Of a stretch of 13,716 nt of DNA, positions 1-6,501 are shown one piece after another. How positions within the stretch are numbered: position 1 is the stretch's first letter; every line of letters starts with the position of its first letter. The notes beneath the pieces were generated by a model. That model searched no databases, was not told where the DNA came from, and saw only the letters and a list, made by a program, of their open reading frames with translations. Source of the stretch: JAIPEK01 sp041685935 (lineage in GTDB: Bacteria > Desulfobacterota > Desulfobacteria > Desulfobacterales > Desulfobacteraceae); assembly GCA_041685935.1 (NCBI GenBank), contig JAWLES010000053.1, forward strand, positions 1-13,716. Direction: 5' to 3'. The position numbers and the translations under genes are program-made.

Positions 1-1
1 G

Positions 2-511
2 ATCGTGCATGCCATTGAACAGGCGGTTGATTCAGGTGTGAACGGCAGTCTTTCATGGTTTGAAGAGCTGTCTGAAAGGGCGGGCCGGATTCTCTGGCTT
101 GGCGACAATACAGGGGAAATAGTTCTGGACAGGCTCCTTCTGGATCAAATGGACAGGTCAAAAGTGGTGTATGCGGTGCGTGGAAACCCCATTCTGAATG
201 ACGCCACTTACGAGGATGCGGTTTACACCGGGATCACCGATGTTGTTGAAGTGATCGACAATGGGTCTGATTTGCCGGGAACACTTTTTGACAAGTGTTC
301 CGACCGGTTCCGGGAGGAATATGAAAGTGCGGATCTGATTATTTCAAAAGGTCAGGGCAATTATGAGACACTGCCGCACAATGATGAGAGAATAGTGTTT
401 CTTTTTAAAGTCAAGTGCGATGTTGTGGCCCGGGAATCCGCCCGCCCCGAGGGTGAGAGCGCGGTTCTTTCGCACTCCGGTGTTCATGCCCGCCCGGATT
501 TCCAGCCGTAG
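2..511 (+). CDS. DUF89 family protein (metal-dependent damage-control phosphatase type), 5' truncated
   Basis: This is the C-terminal part of a DUF89 (ARMT1-like) protein. The reading frame is open to the left window edge, so the true start lies outside; the GTG at 5 is merely the first possible start codon inside the window. Family hallmarks are visible: a glycine/Asp-Asn motif GDNTGEIVLDR, which holds metal-binding Asp and Asn, then VRGNPILNDAT, and further on ADLIISKGQGNYETL, whose Asp and GQGN are typical of the active site. Known DUF89 members are metal-dependent phosphatases thought to clear damaged phosphometabolites or sugar phosphates; bacterial members are mostly uncharacterised, so the substrate is unknown. 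The protein ends at the TAG at 509-511, only 12 nt from the convergent queC stop. No T-rich terminator separates the two. The family call is confident, the substrate is not. Confidence 0.85.
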   Translation: MVHAIEQAVDSGVNGSLSWFEELSERAGRILWLGDNTGEIVLDRLLLDQMDRSKVVYAVRGNPILNDATYEDAVYTGITDVVEVIDNGSDLPGTLFDKCSDRFREEYESADLIISKGQGNYETLPHNDERIVFLFKVKCDVVARESARPEGESAVLSHSGVHARPDFQP

Positions 512-523
512 CCGGGACAGGAG

Positions 524-1219
524 TTATTTCCTGTAGCGGGTCGGGTCCTTGATGCCTGCCTCATGAAACCCTTTTTTCCGATGGAGGCAGGAGTCGCATT
601 GTCCGCAGGCTGCTCCTGATTCGTCCGCATCGTAACAGCTTACTGTTAGCCCGTAATCAAGCCCCAGGGTGTGACCTGTTTTTATGATTCCGGCCTTGGA
701 AAGGTCAATCAGAGGGGTTTGAATCTTTAATACGGTATCCCCGGTGACCCCGGCTTTTGTGGCAAGATTGGCCATTTTTTCAAAGGCCTGTATGTATTCG
801 GGCCTGCAGTCGGGGTATCCGCTGTAATCAATGGCGGTCACCCCGATAAAGATGGAGTCTGATTTAAGTACTTCCGCCCATGCAAGTGCGTAGGAGAGAA
901 ATATGGTGTTCCTGGCGGGAACGTAGGTCACCGGGATTTCATCAATATTCGCGATATCCTCAACACTGTTGTTTTTGGGAATCTCGATATCGTCCGTAAG
1001 CGCTGATCCGCCGATGTCTGCCAGGTCAACCCGGACAATCCTGTGGTCATCCGCCCTGAGGGCTTCAGCCACTTTTCCAGCCGCTTCAAGTTCCGAGACG
1101 TGCCTCTGTCCGTATGAAAAGCTCATGCAGTAAATCCGGTAGCCTGATGAGACGGCAATGGCTGCAGCGGTTGATGAATCAATCCCGCCGCTTAAAAGAA
1201 CCACGGCTTTTTCGGTCAT
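524..1219 (-). CDS. queC: 7-cyano-7-deazaguanine (preQ0) synthase QueC
   Basis: QueC is the ATP-dependent enzyme that converts 7-carboxy-7-deazaguanine plus ammonia to preQ0, the last QueDEC step, in the cytoplasm. The 231-residue length is normal. An ATP-pyrophosphatase PP-loop, SGGIDSS, sits at residues 10-16. A C-terminal zinc site is formed by Cys195, Cys205, Cys208 and Cys211 (CX9CX2CX2C). Internal motifs such as VPARNTIFLSYALAWAE and GVTAIDYSGYPDCRPEYI are typical of the family. The gene is the third in the minus-strand queD-queE-queC operon. The ATG lies 3 nt after the queE stop and is preceded by an AGAGGAG ribosome binding site inside queE. Neither queF nor folE is in the window, so preQ0 reduction and GTP cyclohydrolase must be supplied from elsewhere, if present. 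Confidence 0.97.
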   Translation of the reverse strand: MTEKAVVLLSGGIDSSTAAAIAVSSGYRIYCMSFSYGQRHVSELEAAGKVAEALRADDHRIVRVDLADIGGSALTDDIEIPKNNSVEDIANIDEIPVTYVPARNTIFLSYALAWAEVLKSDSIFIGVTAIDYSGYPDCRPEYIQAFEKMANLATKAGVTGDTVLKIQTPLIDLSKAGIIKTGHTLGLDYGLTVSCYDADESGAACGQCDSCLHRKKGFHEAGIKDPTRYRK

Positions 1220-1222
1220 GGG

Positions 1223-1870
1223 TTATACTCCTCTTTTATCACTGTTCCATATAACTTTGTGCAGCTGCATTGAAAGCCTTGCATCAAGGCGGTCCTTGAG
1301 AATCCACGATGCGAGTTTTTCAGGATCGAGCCTGTTGAATACAGGGGAAAGGTGAGTTTTCTCTTTAGGCACTTCAGGCGCCCTTTTTTCAAGAATAAAA
1401 GATTTTGCGTATTCGAAGTCTTCCCTGTCGCCTACTACAAATTTTATTTCATCAGAGCCTGACAACAGAGGCAGGTTTTCAGCGCGATTCCGGTGGGCTT
1501 CGCCGCTGGACGGGCATTTTATATCAACAATCTTGATGCACTCGGCAGGAACCGCCTGAAGGCTCAGGCTTCCATTGGTTTCCAGCAGAACGGTATATCC
1601 GTTTTCTATCAAAATGGCTATCAGGTGTATCGTGTTCTGCTGAATAAGGGGCTCTCCACCGGTTATTTCAACCAGGGCGCAGCGGTATGAACGGATTTTG
1701 TCCAGGATGGTGTTCACGGGAATGGGGGTTGATTCAGTCCTGGCATATTCGGTGTCACAGTAGGAACAGTTAAGGTTGCACCCGGCAAGTCTTACAAAAA
1801 TACATGGAAGACCGGAAAAAGTGGATTCTCCCTGGAGACTGAAGAAGATTTCACAGATATTGAGGGTCAC
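1223..1870 (-). CDS. queE: 7-carboxy-7-deazaguanine synthase QueE (radical SAM)
   Basis: QueE is the radical SAM, Mg-dependent enzyme that rearranges 6-carboxy-5,6,7,8-tetrahydropterin to 7-carboxy-7-deazaguanine, the middle step of preQ0 synthesis. The 215-residue protein opens with FSLQGESTFSG, the conserved QueE N-terminus. It carries the 4Fe-4S motif CNLNCSYC with Cys31, Cys35 and Cys38 (CX3CX2C), then the SAM-binding EITGGEPL segment. The start is GTG at 1870-1868, directly abutting the queD TAG stop with no gap, so translational coupling is likely. The GTG is preferred because the conserved IFFSLQGES block begins only a few residues in. It sits between queD and queC in one transcription unit. 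Confidence 0.97.
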   Translation of the reverse strand: MTLNICEIFFSLQGESTFSGLPCIFVRLAGCNLNCSYCDTEYARTESTPIPVNTILDKIRSYRCALVEITGGEPLIQQNTIHLIAILIENGYTVLLETNGSLSLQAVPAECIKIVDIKCPSSGEAHRNRAENLPLLSGSDEIKFVVGDREDFEYAKSFILEKRAPEVPKEKTHLSPVFNRLDPEKLASWILKDRLDARLSMQLHKVIWNSDKRGV

Positions 1871-2251
1871 CTAACTCTCCCAATAGGCGGACCCGCATCC
1901 CGGGCTTTCAAATACTATGACCTTGGACACTTTGATATGTTCGGTGTTGAACATTTTTTCAAGTTCCTTGTAAAGAAATTTTGCAATATTTTCCGAGGTG
2001 GGGTTGATTGCGCCGAATTCCGCAAGCTCGTTGAGATTGGTGTGATCGAGTTTGTCAAGTATTTGTCTGAGAGCTTTTTTAACATCCCGGAAATCGATAC
2101 TGATTCCGAGCTGGTTTAACCTGCCGCACTGGATGAACGCTTCAATGATCCAGTTGTGGCCGTGGGTCCTTGAGCAGTTCCCGTCATATCCCCGCAAGGC
2201 ATGGGCTGCTGAAAAATGGTCTGTTATATGTATTTCATAAATTGAGGGCAT
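1871..2251 (-). CDS. queD: 6-carboxy-5,6,7,8-tetrahydropterin synthase QueD
   Basis: QueD belongs to the PTPS fold and converts 7,8-dihydroneopterin triphosphate to 6-carboxytetrahydropterin, feeding QueE. The 126-residue protein shows the three zinc-binding histidines, His17 in FSAAH and His30/His32 in THGHNW. The catalytic Cys26 lies just before them. It also has the Asp69-His70 pair in LDHTNLNE, the PTSENIA block and Glu115 in the VFESPG block. It is the first gene of the que operon. The ATG at 2251 is preceded by GGAGA with a short spacer. The predicted transcription start near 2274 leaves a leader of about 23 nt, too short for a preQ1 riboswitch. QueD and animal PTPS are related, but linkage to queE and queC decides the assignment. 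Confidence 0.96.
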   Translation of the reverse strand: MPSIYEIHITDHFSAAHALRGYDGNCSRTHGHNWIIEAFIQCGRLNQLGISIDFRDVKKALRQILDKLDHTNLNELAEFGAINPTSENIAKFLYKELEKMFNTEHIKVSKVIVFESPGCGSAYWES

Positions 2252-2280
2252 TGGATTCTCCGTTGGCTTTCAGATTCTGA

Positions 2281-2309
2281 TTTATACCAGCATTAAAGAT
2301 GATGGTCAA
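2281..2309 (-). promoter_or_regulatory. Predicted sigma-70 promoter of queDEC
   Basis: On the minus strand, TTGACC (2309-2304), a 17-nt spacer and TATAAA (2286-2281) form a near-consensus promoter. The -10 is preceded by TGG, giving an extended -10 element. Transcription should start near 2274, about 23 nt ahead of the queD ATG. Confidence 0.65.
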
Positions 2310-2356
2310 GAGCCAAAGCCATGAGCCTTATAAACCTTAAAGACGGAAGAATTGTA

Positions 2357-2417
2357 TTGACAAACCGGTATGAAGTGGGCTACCAGAATAGACAGGGGAG
2401 AATCATGTGGTCCCCTG
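2357..2417 (+). promoter_or_regulatory. Leader region of the small exported protein: -35-like box and 7-bp hairpin
   Basis: A perfect TTGACA occurs at 2357-2362, but no good -10 hexamer lies at the usual distance; TACCAG at 2381 is the closest, so the promoter is uncertain. Downstream, CAGGGGA (2393-2399) and TCCCCTG (2411-2417) form a perfect 7-bp stem with an 11-nt loop, ending 10 nt before the GGAGGAGGA ribosome binding site. It matches no riboswitch class that I recognise. Confidence 0.3.
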
Positions 2418-2442
2418 AAACCGTCAGCAAGGAGGAGGAATT

Positions 2443-2739
2443 ATGTACAAAGCAGGGAATACGTGTCTGGCGCTTATGGTAATCGCCGCCCTTATACTGG
2501 TGCCGGCATCCGCCGGTGCAGGAATGCAGAGTTCGGCCAAAGAGCCTTCCGCCGGCGCCATGACCGCGGATATTGTCATGGCAAGACCGATTGGCCTTGT
2601 TTCCCTTATACTTGGTTCATCACTTTTCGTGGTGTCGCTTCCGTTATCCGCTCTGGGAAAGAACGTGGGTGTCGCTGCTGATAAGCTTGTGAAAGAGCCT
2701 GCCGAATATACGTTTAACAGACCCCTGGGAGAAATGTAG
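2443..2739 (+). CDS. Small exported/membrane protein of unknown function
   Basis: This 98-residue protein has no assigned function. Residues 1-26 look like a signal peptide: a short N-terminus with Lys3, a hydrophobic core at about 9-21, and a possible cleavage site after PASA. A second hydrophobic segment at about 49-70 (PIGLVSLILGSSLFVVSLPL) could be a membrane span or a hairpin. The conserved-looking part is MARPIGLVS at the front of that segment and AEYTFNRPLGEM at the C-terminus. From memory, similar small proteins with ARPIG and TF-RPLG motifs occur in many Proteobacteria, sometimes mislabelled multidrug transporter. The ATG at 2443 is decided by a very strong GGAGGAGGA ribosome binding site. 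The gene stands alone between the divergent que operon and a terminator hairpin. Confidence 0.8.
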   Translation: MYKAGNTCLALMVIAALILVPASAGAGMQSSAKEPSAGAMTADIVMARPIGLVSLILGSSLFVVSLPLSALGKNVGVAADKLVKEPAEYTFNRPLGEM

Positions 2740-2750
2740 CGCCTGCCTGA

Positions 2751-2780
2751 AATAAAAAAGCCCCTCCAGAAAGGAGGGGC
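2751..2780 (-). terminator. Rho-independent terminator behind the CAU tRNA gene, possibly bidirectional
   Basis: GCCCCTCC (2760-2767) and GGAGGGGC (2773-2780) form an 8-bp GC-rich stem with an AGAAA loop. Read on the minus strand, the stem is followed by TTTTTTATT (2759-2751), a proper U-tract, so it ends the tRNA transcript. On the plus strand only ATTGTATTTA follows, so termination of the small exported protein gene there would be weaker. Confidence 0.85.
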
Positions 2781-2790
2781 ATTGTATTTA

Positions 2791-2867
2791 TGGTAGCGAT
2801 GCAGGGATTTGAACCCCGGACTCTGCGGATATGAGCCGCATGCTCTGACCAACTGAGCTACATCGCC
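2791..2867 (-). tRNA. tRNA with CAU anticodon, most likely elongator tRNA-Met
   Basis: A 77-nt cloverleaf with encoded CCA (2793-2791). The acceptor stem GGCGATG/CATCGCT has a G1-U72 wobble and six Watson-Crick pairs. The D-arm GCTC/GAGC, the anticodon stem TGCGG/CCGCA with loop CTCATAT, and the T-arm CGGGG/CCCTG with loop TTCAAAT all pair. The discriminator base is A73. The initiator is excluded because its unpaired 1-72 position and the run of three G-C pairs under the anticodon are missing. A CAU anticodon could also be tRNA-Ile2, read as AUA after lysidine modification. The G1-U72 pair and A73 resemble elongator tRNA-Met of other bacteria, so Met is preferred. A promoter lies just upstream and a terminator just downstream, so it is an independent single-tRNA unit. 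Confidence 0.93.
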
Positions 2868-2883
2868 AAAACAAAACCTGACT

Positions 2884-2912
2884 CATATATCATCGGGAAA
2901 AGGGAAAGTCAA
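2884..2912 (-). promoter_or_regulatory. Predicted sigma-70 promoter of the tRNA gene
   Basis: On the minus strand TTGACT (2912-2907), a 17-nt spacer and TATATG (2889-2884) place transcription start near 2877, about 10 nt before the mature tRNA 5' end. The -35 lies immediately beyond the stop codon of the DUF3426 gene. Confidence 0.6.
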
Positions 2913-2915
2913 GCT

Positions 2916-4889
2916 TTAATTCCCCTGGTCGGGCCGGGAATGACCGGCAAGCTTCACGGAAAAGTTTTCCAGGTTTTCCGGCAGGTTTGAAAAAACGATC
3001 ATAAATGGAATGGAGCCGTTGGGTCTGATGTTCTCGTTGGAGTCTCCGGTTCCGCTTTTTTGTGTAAGAAGCCGGTCTATTTGCTCCATGTCGCCTGTTT
3101 TCAGTGTTTCTTCAGGAATCCTGTTGCCGCAGTAGGCTTGTTTGGTGCGGGCGGTCACATCCCCTTTTGTGATAAGCGTACCCTCCACCTTGATATGGCT
3201 GACCGGAAAATCGGAGTTGTTGGCTGCCTTTCCGGTAATGATAAAGAGTTTGCCTTCCTCTTTGTTGCTTGCAAATCGTCCGTTTATGCTCTGGTTGTCA
3301 AGGGATATATCCGCGGGAGCGGGTTTTTTCTGGTACTTCTTCAGCGTGGACTCGATAAGCGGAATTTCAAGGGAAGAGAGGTACGGAACCTGGATTCCCA
3401 TGATGATACATGCGCTGTAACCGGTTACAAGTATGATGGCGATTACCAGAATGGAGAGTATGAATTTGAGCAATTTTGACCCTCCAGAGGGTTTGGAGGG
3501 TTTGTCCGGCTCCATGAGGTCATGCATTTGGGGCTTTTCGATTTTCGGGTCCACTGAAGCCTCCTGCTCGCCGATTTCGAAAGCCCCCTCGGCCTCATCC
3601 TCTGTTTCGGGCTGATAATCATCTTCAGCCTCTTCAGCCTCATCATCCTCGAAGTCATCTTCCAGGGATTCATCATAAAGGGTCAGGTCGAACTCCTCCA
3701 CCTCTTCTTCATCAGAGCCGCCGGCAGGCTCTTCATCTTCTTCAAGCTCTATGTCTGCATACTGATCATCCCGGTCTTCAAGTTCAGATTCATCCTCCTG
3801 CCGTAACCCGGAGGCATCATCCAGCTCTATGTCCATTTCATCCGGTTCAGCGATATCCAAATCCCCGATTTCAAGTTCAGGGGGGGGCTGGGTGGAAGGT
3901 TCGGCCGGTTCCTGACCGGTCACCGCTTTAAGGCTCGATTTCTCAAGGTCGGTTTTTCCAGGCCGGAGGGATTCCCGGTCGTCTTCATCCTCAAGATCAC
4001 TGTCTATTTCAAGTTCGAAAGAGTCGTCATCATCTGCCGTAAAATCGAATTCAGCCTCTTCATTCTCCAGGGCATCAAATTCTTCCTCAGGCATCTCTTC
4101 AAGGTCGTCCATGCTCAACTCTAAAGTCTCGTCATCCAGGTCGAGATCAAACCCCGGGTCCTTGTCAGGTTCGTCCGTGTCAATATCGTTCAGATCAAAG
4201 TCAAGGGAGCCACCTTCATCCTCCAGGTCCATTCCTTCAAGGTCAAGGTCAAGGGAGTCGCCTTCTTCTTCCTCTTCAAGGTCAAGGTCAAGGGGCTCGC
4301 CTTCTTCTTCCTCTTCAAGGCTGAAAGCATCCTCTGTGCTTATATCCGGACCAGGCTGCTCCTGTTCAGTGCTTTCAGGGAGTTCAAGTTCGTCCTCCAG
4401 GGGTTCAAATTCCGTTTCCGAAGGGGTGCCCGGTTCTTCTGCAGGGGCGGACGGTTCCGAACCAGACGCTTCATCCTCTTTTTCAAGAAATCGGATTTCT
4501 TCTTCAAGTTCCTGGTCCAGCTCAAGTTCATGTGCCGGAAAAGGATCTTCAGGGGACTCCTTGCCGGTTTCCTGATCCGCTCCCTTTTTACTTTCGTCTT
4601 CTTCATCCTCAATGCCTAGCTCGCTACCGATATCGTCGATTCCTTCCAGTCCGAAAAAGGATTCGTCTGCAGGGGTGGTTTCAGGGTCTTCTTCCGAAGG
4701 TGCGGGGGGCTCTTCCAGCGGCTCGGTCTTTTCTTCCTCTTTATCTTTTTCATCCTGTATTGATGATTCAGGGGGAAAAGCGGTAAACACTTTGCTGCAC
4801 ACGCTGCACCTTACCTTGGAACCGGTCTGTTTGATGAGGGTTTCATCAAGGTTGAATTTTGTTGAACACTTATCACAGGTGATAATCAT
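2916..4889 (-). CDS. Zinc-ribbon (MJ0042-type) / acidic linker / DUF3426 membrane protein
   Basis: This 657-residue protein has three parts. Residues 1-36 are an MJ0042-type zinc ribbon with Cys5, Cys8, Cys28 and Cys31 (CX2C-X19-CX2C) that should bind one zinc. Residues about 41-460 are an extremely Asp/Glu-rich, low-complexity and probably disordered linker, with runs of up to five Glu and phrases such as LDLDLE. A membrane segment follows at about 474-498 (FILSILVIAIILVTG), then a C-terminal DUF3426 domain at about 525-650 that contains a family-like GKAANNSDFPVSHIKVEG segment. The predicted topology puts the zinc ribbon and linker in the cytoplasm and DUF3426 outside. The function is unknown. 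The ATG at 4889 has AAGGGG upstream and lies 15 nt after the hpt stop, so it is the last gene of the dnaJ-like/hpt operon. A 39-bp tandem repeat lies inside the linker. Confidence 0.85.
   Translation of the reverse strand: MIITCDKCSTKFNLDETLIKQTGSKVRCSVCSKVFTAFPPESSIQDEKDKEEEKTEPLEEPPAPSEEDPETTPADESFFGLEGIDDIGSELGIEDEEDESKKGADQETGKESPEDPFPAHELELDQELEEEIRFLEKEDEASGSEPSAPAEEPGTPSETEFEPLEDELELPESTEQEQPGPDISTEDAFSLEEEEEGEPLDLDLEEEEEGDSLDLDLEGMDLEDEGGSLDFDLNDIDTDEPDKDPGFDLDLDDETLELSMDDLEEMPEEEFDALENEEAEFDFTADDDDSFELEIDSDLEDEDDRESLRPGKTDLEKSSLKAVTGQEPAEPSTQPPPELEIGDLDIAEPDEMDIELDDASGLRQEDESELEDRDDQYADIELEEDEEPAGGSDEEEVEEFDLTLYDESLEDDFEDDEAEEAEDDYQPETEDEAEGAFEIGEQEASVDPKIEKPQMHDLMEPDKPSKPSGGSKLLKFILSILVIAIILVTGYSACIIMGIQVPYLSSLEIPLIESTLKKYQKKPAPADISLDNQSINGRFASNKEEGKLFIITGKAANNSDFPVSHIKVEGTLITKGDVTARTKQAYCGNRIPEETLKTGDMEQIDRLLTQKSGTGDSNENIRPNGSIPFMIVFSNLPENLENFSVKLAGHSRPDQGN
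4236..4313 (-). repeat. Tandem 39-bp repeat (two copies) within the acidic linker
   Basis: Two adjacent 39-bp units, 4236-4274 and 4275-4313, differ at few positions, followed by a 7-nt partial third copy (4314-4320). In protein they give two 13-residue units, LEEEEEGEPLDLD and LEEEEEGDSLDLD. This suggests the linker has grown by in-frame duplication. Confidence 0.75.
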
Positions 4890-4904
4890 TAAAACCCCTT
4901 GTCT

Positions 4905-5420
4905 TTATAATTTCAGATCATAAATTTCCGGCAAATATCTGAATCTTTCATTATAATCAAGTCCATACCCTACAATGAAACCTTTTTCAAGGGTAAAACA
5001 TGAATAATCCACATTAATTCGGCTTTCCCGCCTCTCCTGTTTGTCAATCAGGGTACAGATCTTCACGGATTCAGCCTTCAGGGATTCCATATGTGCTTTA
5101 AGGGAGACAATAGTACGCCCGGTGTCAACAATATCTTCAACCAGGAGAATATGTCTTTTGCTTATGTCGAGGTCCGGTTCTTTGGTGAATTTTATTTTGC
5201 CCGTGCTTGTGGTGCCTTCGTAGCTTGAAGCACCTATCAGGTCGATTTCATGCTCTATTTCCATCGCCCTTGTCAGATCTGCAAGGAAAATGAAAGAGCC
5301 TTTTAAGACGCCTATTAAAAGTGGATTTTTGTCTTTATAGTCGTGATTCAGCCTTGATGCGGTCTCTTTGATTTTTTTTTTGATCTCGACCGCCGGGATC
5401 ATTGGTATAAGCTTATTCAT
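4905..5420 (-). CDS. hpt: Hypoxanthine phosphoribosyltransferase
   Basis: This purine salvage enzyme forms IMP (and GMP in many members) from hypoxanthine or guanine and PRPP in the cytoplasm. The 171-residue length is typical. The PRPP-binding loop ILLVEDIVDTGRTI covers residues 91-104, with the acidic pair Glu95-Asp96. The pyrophosphate loop is VLKGSFIF (38-45), SSYEGTTSTG (65-74) matches the flexible flap, and KGFIVGYGLDYNERFRYLPEI near the C-terminus contains the base-binding region. The ATG lies 9 nt after the DnaJ-like stop with only a weak AAGAGA ribosome binding site, so translation is probably coupled to the upstream gene. Coupling to a co-chaperone and a zinc-ribbon membrane protein gives no clear pathway link. 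Confidence 0.96.
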   Translation of the reverse strand: MNKLIPMIPAVEIKKKIKETASRLNHDYKDKNPLLIGVLKGSFIFLADLTRAMEIEHEIDLIGASSYEGTTSTGKIKFTKEPDLDISKRHILLVEDIVDTGRTIVSLKAHMESLKAESVKICTLIDKQERRESRINVDYSCFTLEKGFIVGYGLDYNERFRYLPEIYDLKL

Positions 5421-5429
5421 GACTGTCTC

Positions 5430-6386
5430 TTATACCCCGGATTCCCGCAATTTTTCAACCAAATTTTTCTGTTCTTCAGTAAGCGATCTCGGGAACAGCA
5501 CATGGATGACCACATACAGATCCCCGGCACCGGATTTTTTCATATACGGCACTCCGTGTCCGGTAAGCCGCATTTTGGACTTGTGGCTCGTACCCGGAGG
5601 GATGTTGAGATTGATTTCTTTTCCTGCAGGGGTGGATACGCTCACTTTGGTGCCGAGCAGGGCATCTGTGAGTCTGATTTCTTTTCTGGTGTATATGTCG
5701 TTGCCGTCCAGCTCGTACCCGATGGGAGGCAGGGGTTTCGACTTCAGGTAAAGATCACCGTTTTTTCCCCCGTAAGGGCTTGCTTCGCCTTTCCCGGCGA
5801 TTCTGATTTTTTTGCCCTCGGTCATTCCTTCGGGGATGGTTACGGTAACCGTTTTGGTTCGTCCTCCCTCGTTCACGCTTAGTGTCTTTTTGGTGCCATT
5901 GATGATTTCATCCAGGTTCAGTGATATTTCATGCTCTATATCATTGCCTTTCATCTGCCGCTGCCCGGTTTTAAAACCTCCGCCCATTCCGAACGGGTCA
6001 GCCCCCATGCCTCCCCTGGAGGAAAATGAAGGGCCGCCGCCCCGGCTGAATCCGCCGCCGAAGCTCTGGGAAAATCCCCTGGCGGAGCCGCCGCCGAAGC
6101 CGAATTCCCTGAGAATGTCTCCCAGGTCGAAATCCTTGAAAATGTCCTCCTGGGAGTATTGCTGCTGGAAGTTTTCAGAGCCGAAGGTATCGTACTGCTT
6201 GCGTTTTTCCGGGTCGCTGAGCACGGCATATGCCTCGCTGATTTCCTTGAATTTAGCTTCCGACTCCTTATCACCTTTTGTCTTGTCAGGGTGGTATTTC
6301 AGTGCAAGTTTTCTGTATGCTTTCTTTATTTCATCATCAGATGCGTTTTTGTCCACGCCGAGTATTTTGTAATAATCTTCCGCCAT
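5430..6386 (-). CDS. DnaJ-family co-chaperone without zinc finger (CbpA-like)
   Basis: This is a 318-residue Hsp40 that should stimulate DnaK ATPase and deliver clients. The J domain covers residues 4-68, with the HPD motif at 32-34 and the usual LALKYHPDK and EAYAVLSDPEKRKQYD blocks. A long Gly/Phe-rich region with Ser and Arg spans about 94-140. The C-terminal substrate-binding domain covers about 150-315 (GNDIEHEISLNLDEIINGTKK, then PPGTSHKSKMRLTGHGVP). The CXXCXGXG zinc centres of true DnaJ are absent, which makes it a type II protein like CbpA. The ATG at 6386 has AAGGAAG upstream. It is the first gene of the operon with hpt. The main dnaJ, normally next to dnaK, is not in this window. 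Confidence 0.92.
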   Translation of the reverse strand: MAEDYYKILGVDKNASDDEIKKAYRKLALKYHPDKTKGDKESEAKFKEISEAYAVLSDPEKRKQYDTFGSENFQQQYSQEDIFKDFDLGDILREFGFGGGSARGFSQSFGGGFSRGGGPSFSSRGGMGADPFGMGGGFKTGQRQMKGNDIEHEISLNLDEIINGTKKTLSVNEGGRTKTVTVTIPEGMTEGKKIRIAGKGEASPYGGKNGDLYLKSKPLPPIGYELDGNDIYTRKEIRLTDALLGTKVSVSTPAGKEINLNIPPGTSHKSKMRLTGHGVPYMKKSGAGDLYVVIHVLFPRSLTEEQKNLVEKLRESGV

Positions 6387-6473
6387 TTTTCACCACTTCC
6401 TTTTCCATTTTGTTTAAAGCTGAATTCTGTAATGTGTCTGAAATCGGATATTATTTTTTTTATGAATATATTT

Positions 6474-6501
6474 AAAATAATAAATAATTGGAATGTGTCA
6501 A
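6474..6501 (-). promoter_or_regulatory. Predicted sigma-70 promoter of the dnaJ-like/hpt/DUF3426 operon
   Basis: On the minus strand TTGACA (6501-6496) overlaps the mnmG stop codon. It is followed after 16 nt by TATTTT (6479-6474). Start would be near 6467, leaving a leader of about 80 nt that is very AT-rich. No heat-shock (CIRCE) element was seen. There is no GC-rich terminator after mnmG, so read-through from mnmG may add to expression. Confidence 0.5.

Noticed and set aside
517..534. 6-bp hairpin ACAGGA/TCCTGT between the DUF89 and queC ends as a terminator
   Set aside because: The stem is short, it overlaps the last queC codons and there is no T-run on either strand.
2252..2340. preQ1 riboswitch upstream of queD
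   Set aside because: No type I or type II consensus is visible, and the predicted promoter leaves only about 23 nt of leader.
2424..2852. 142-residue minus-strand reading frame across the small exported protein
   Set aside because: It runs through the tRNA gene and the terminator hairpin, so it cannot be a real protein gene.
4111..4575. Ser/Arg-rich 154-residue plus-strand reading frame
   Set aside because: It is the exact antisense of the Asp/Glu-rich linker of the zinc-ribbon protein; GA-rich codons read backwards give Ser and Arg. No ribosome binding site and no family.
5812..6372. 186-residue Pro/Ser-rich plus-strand reading frame
   Set aside because: It is antisense to the J domain and Gly-rich region of the DnaJ-like gene, which is unmistakable on the minus strand.
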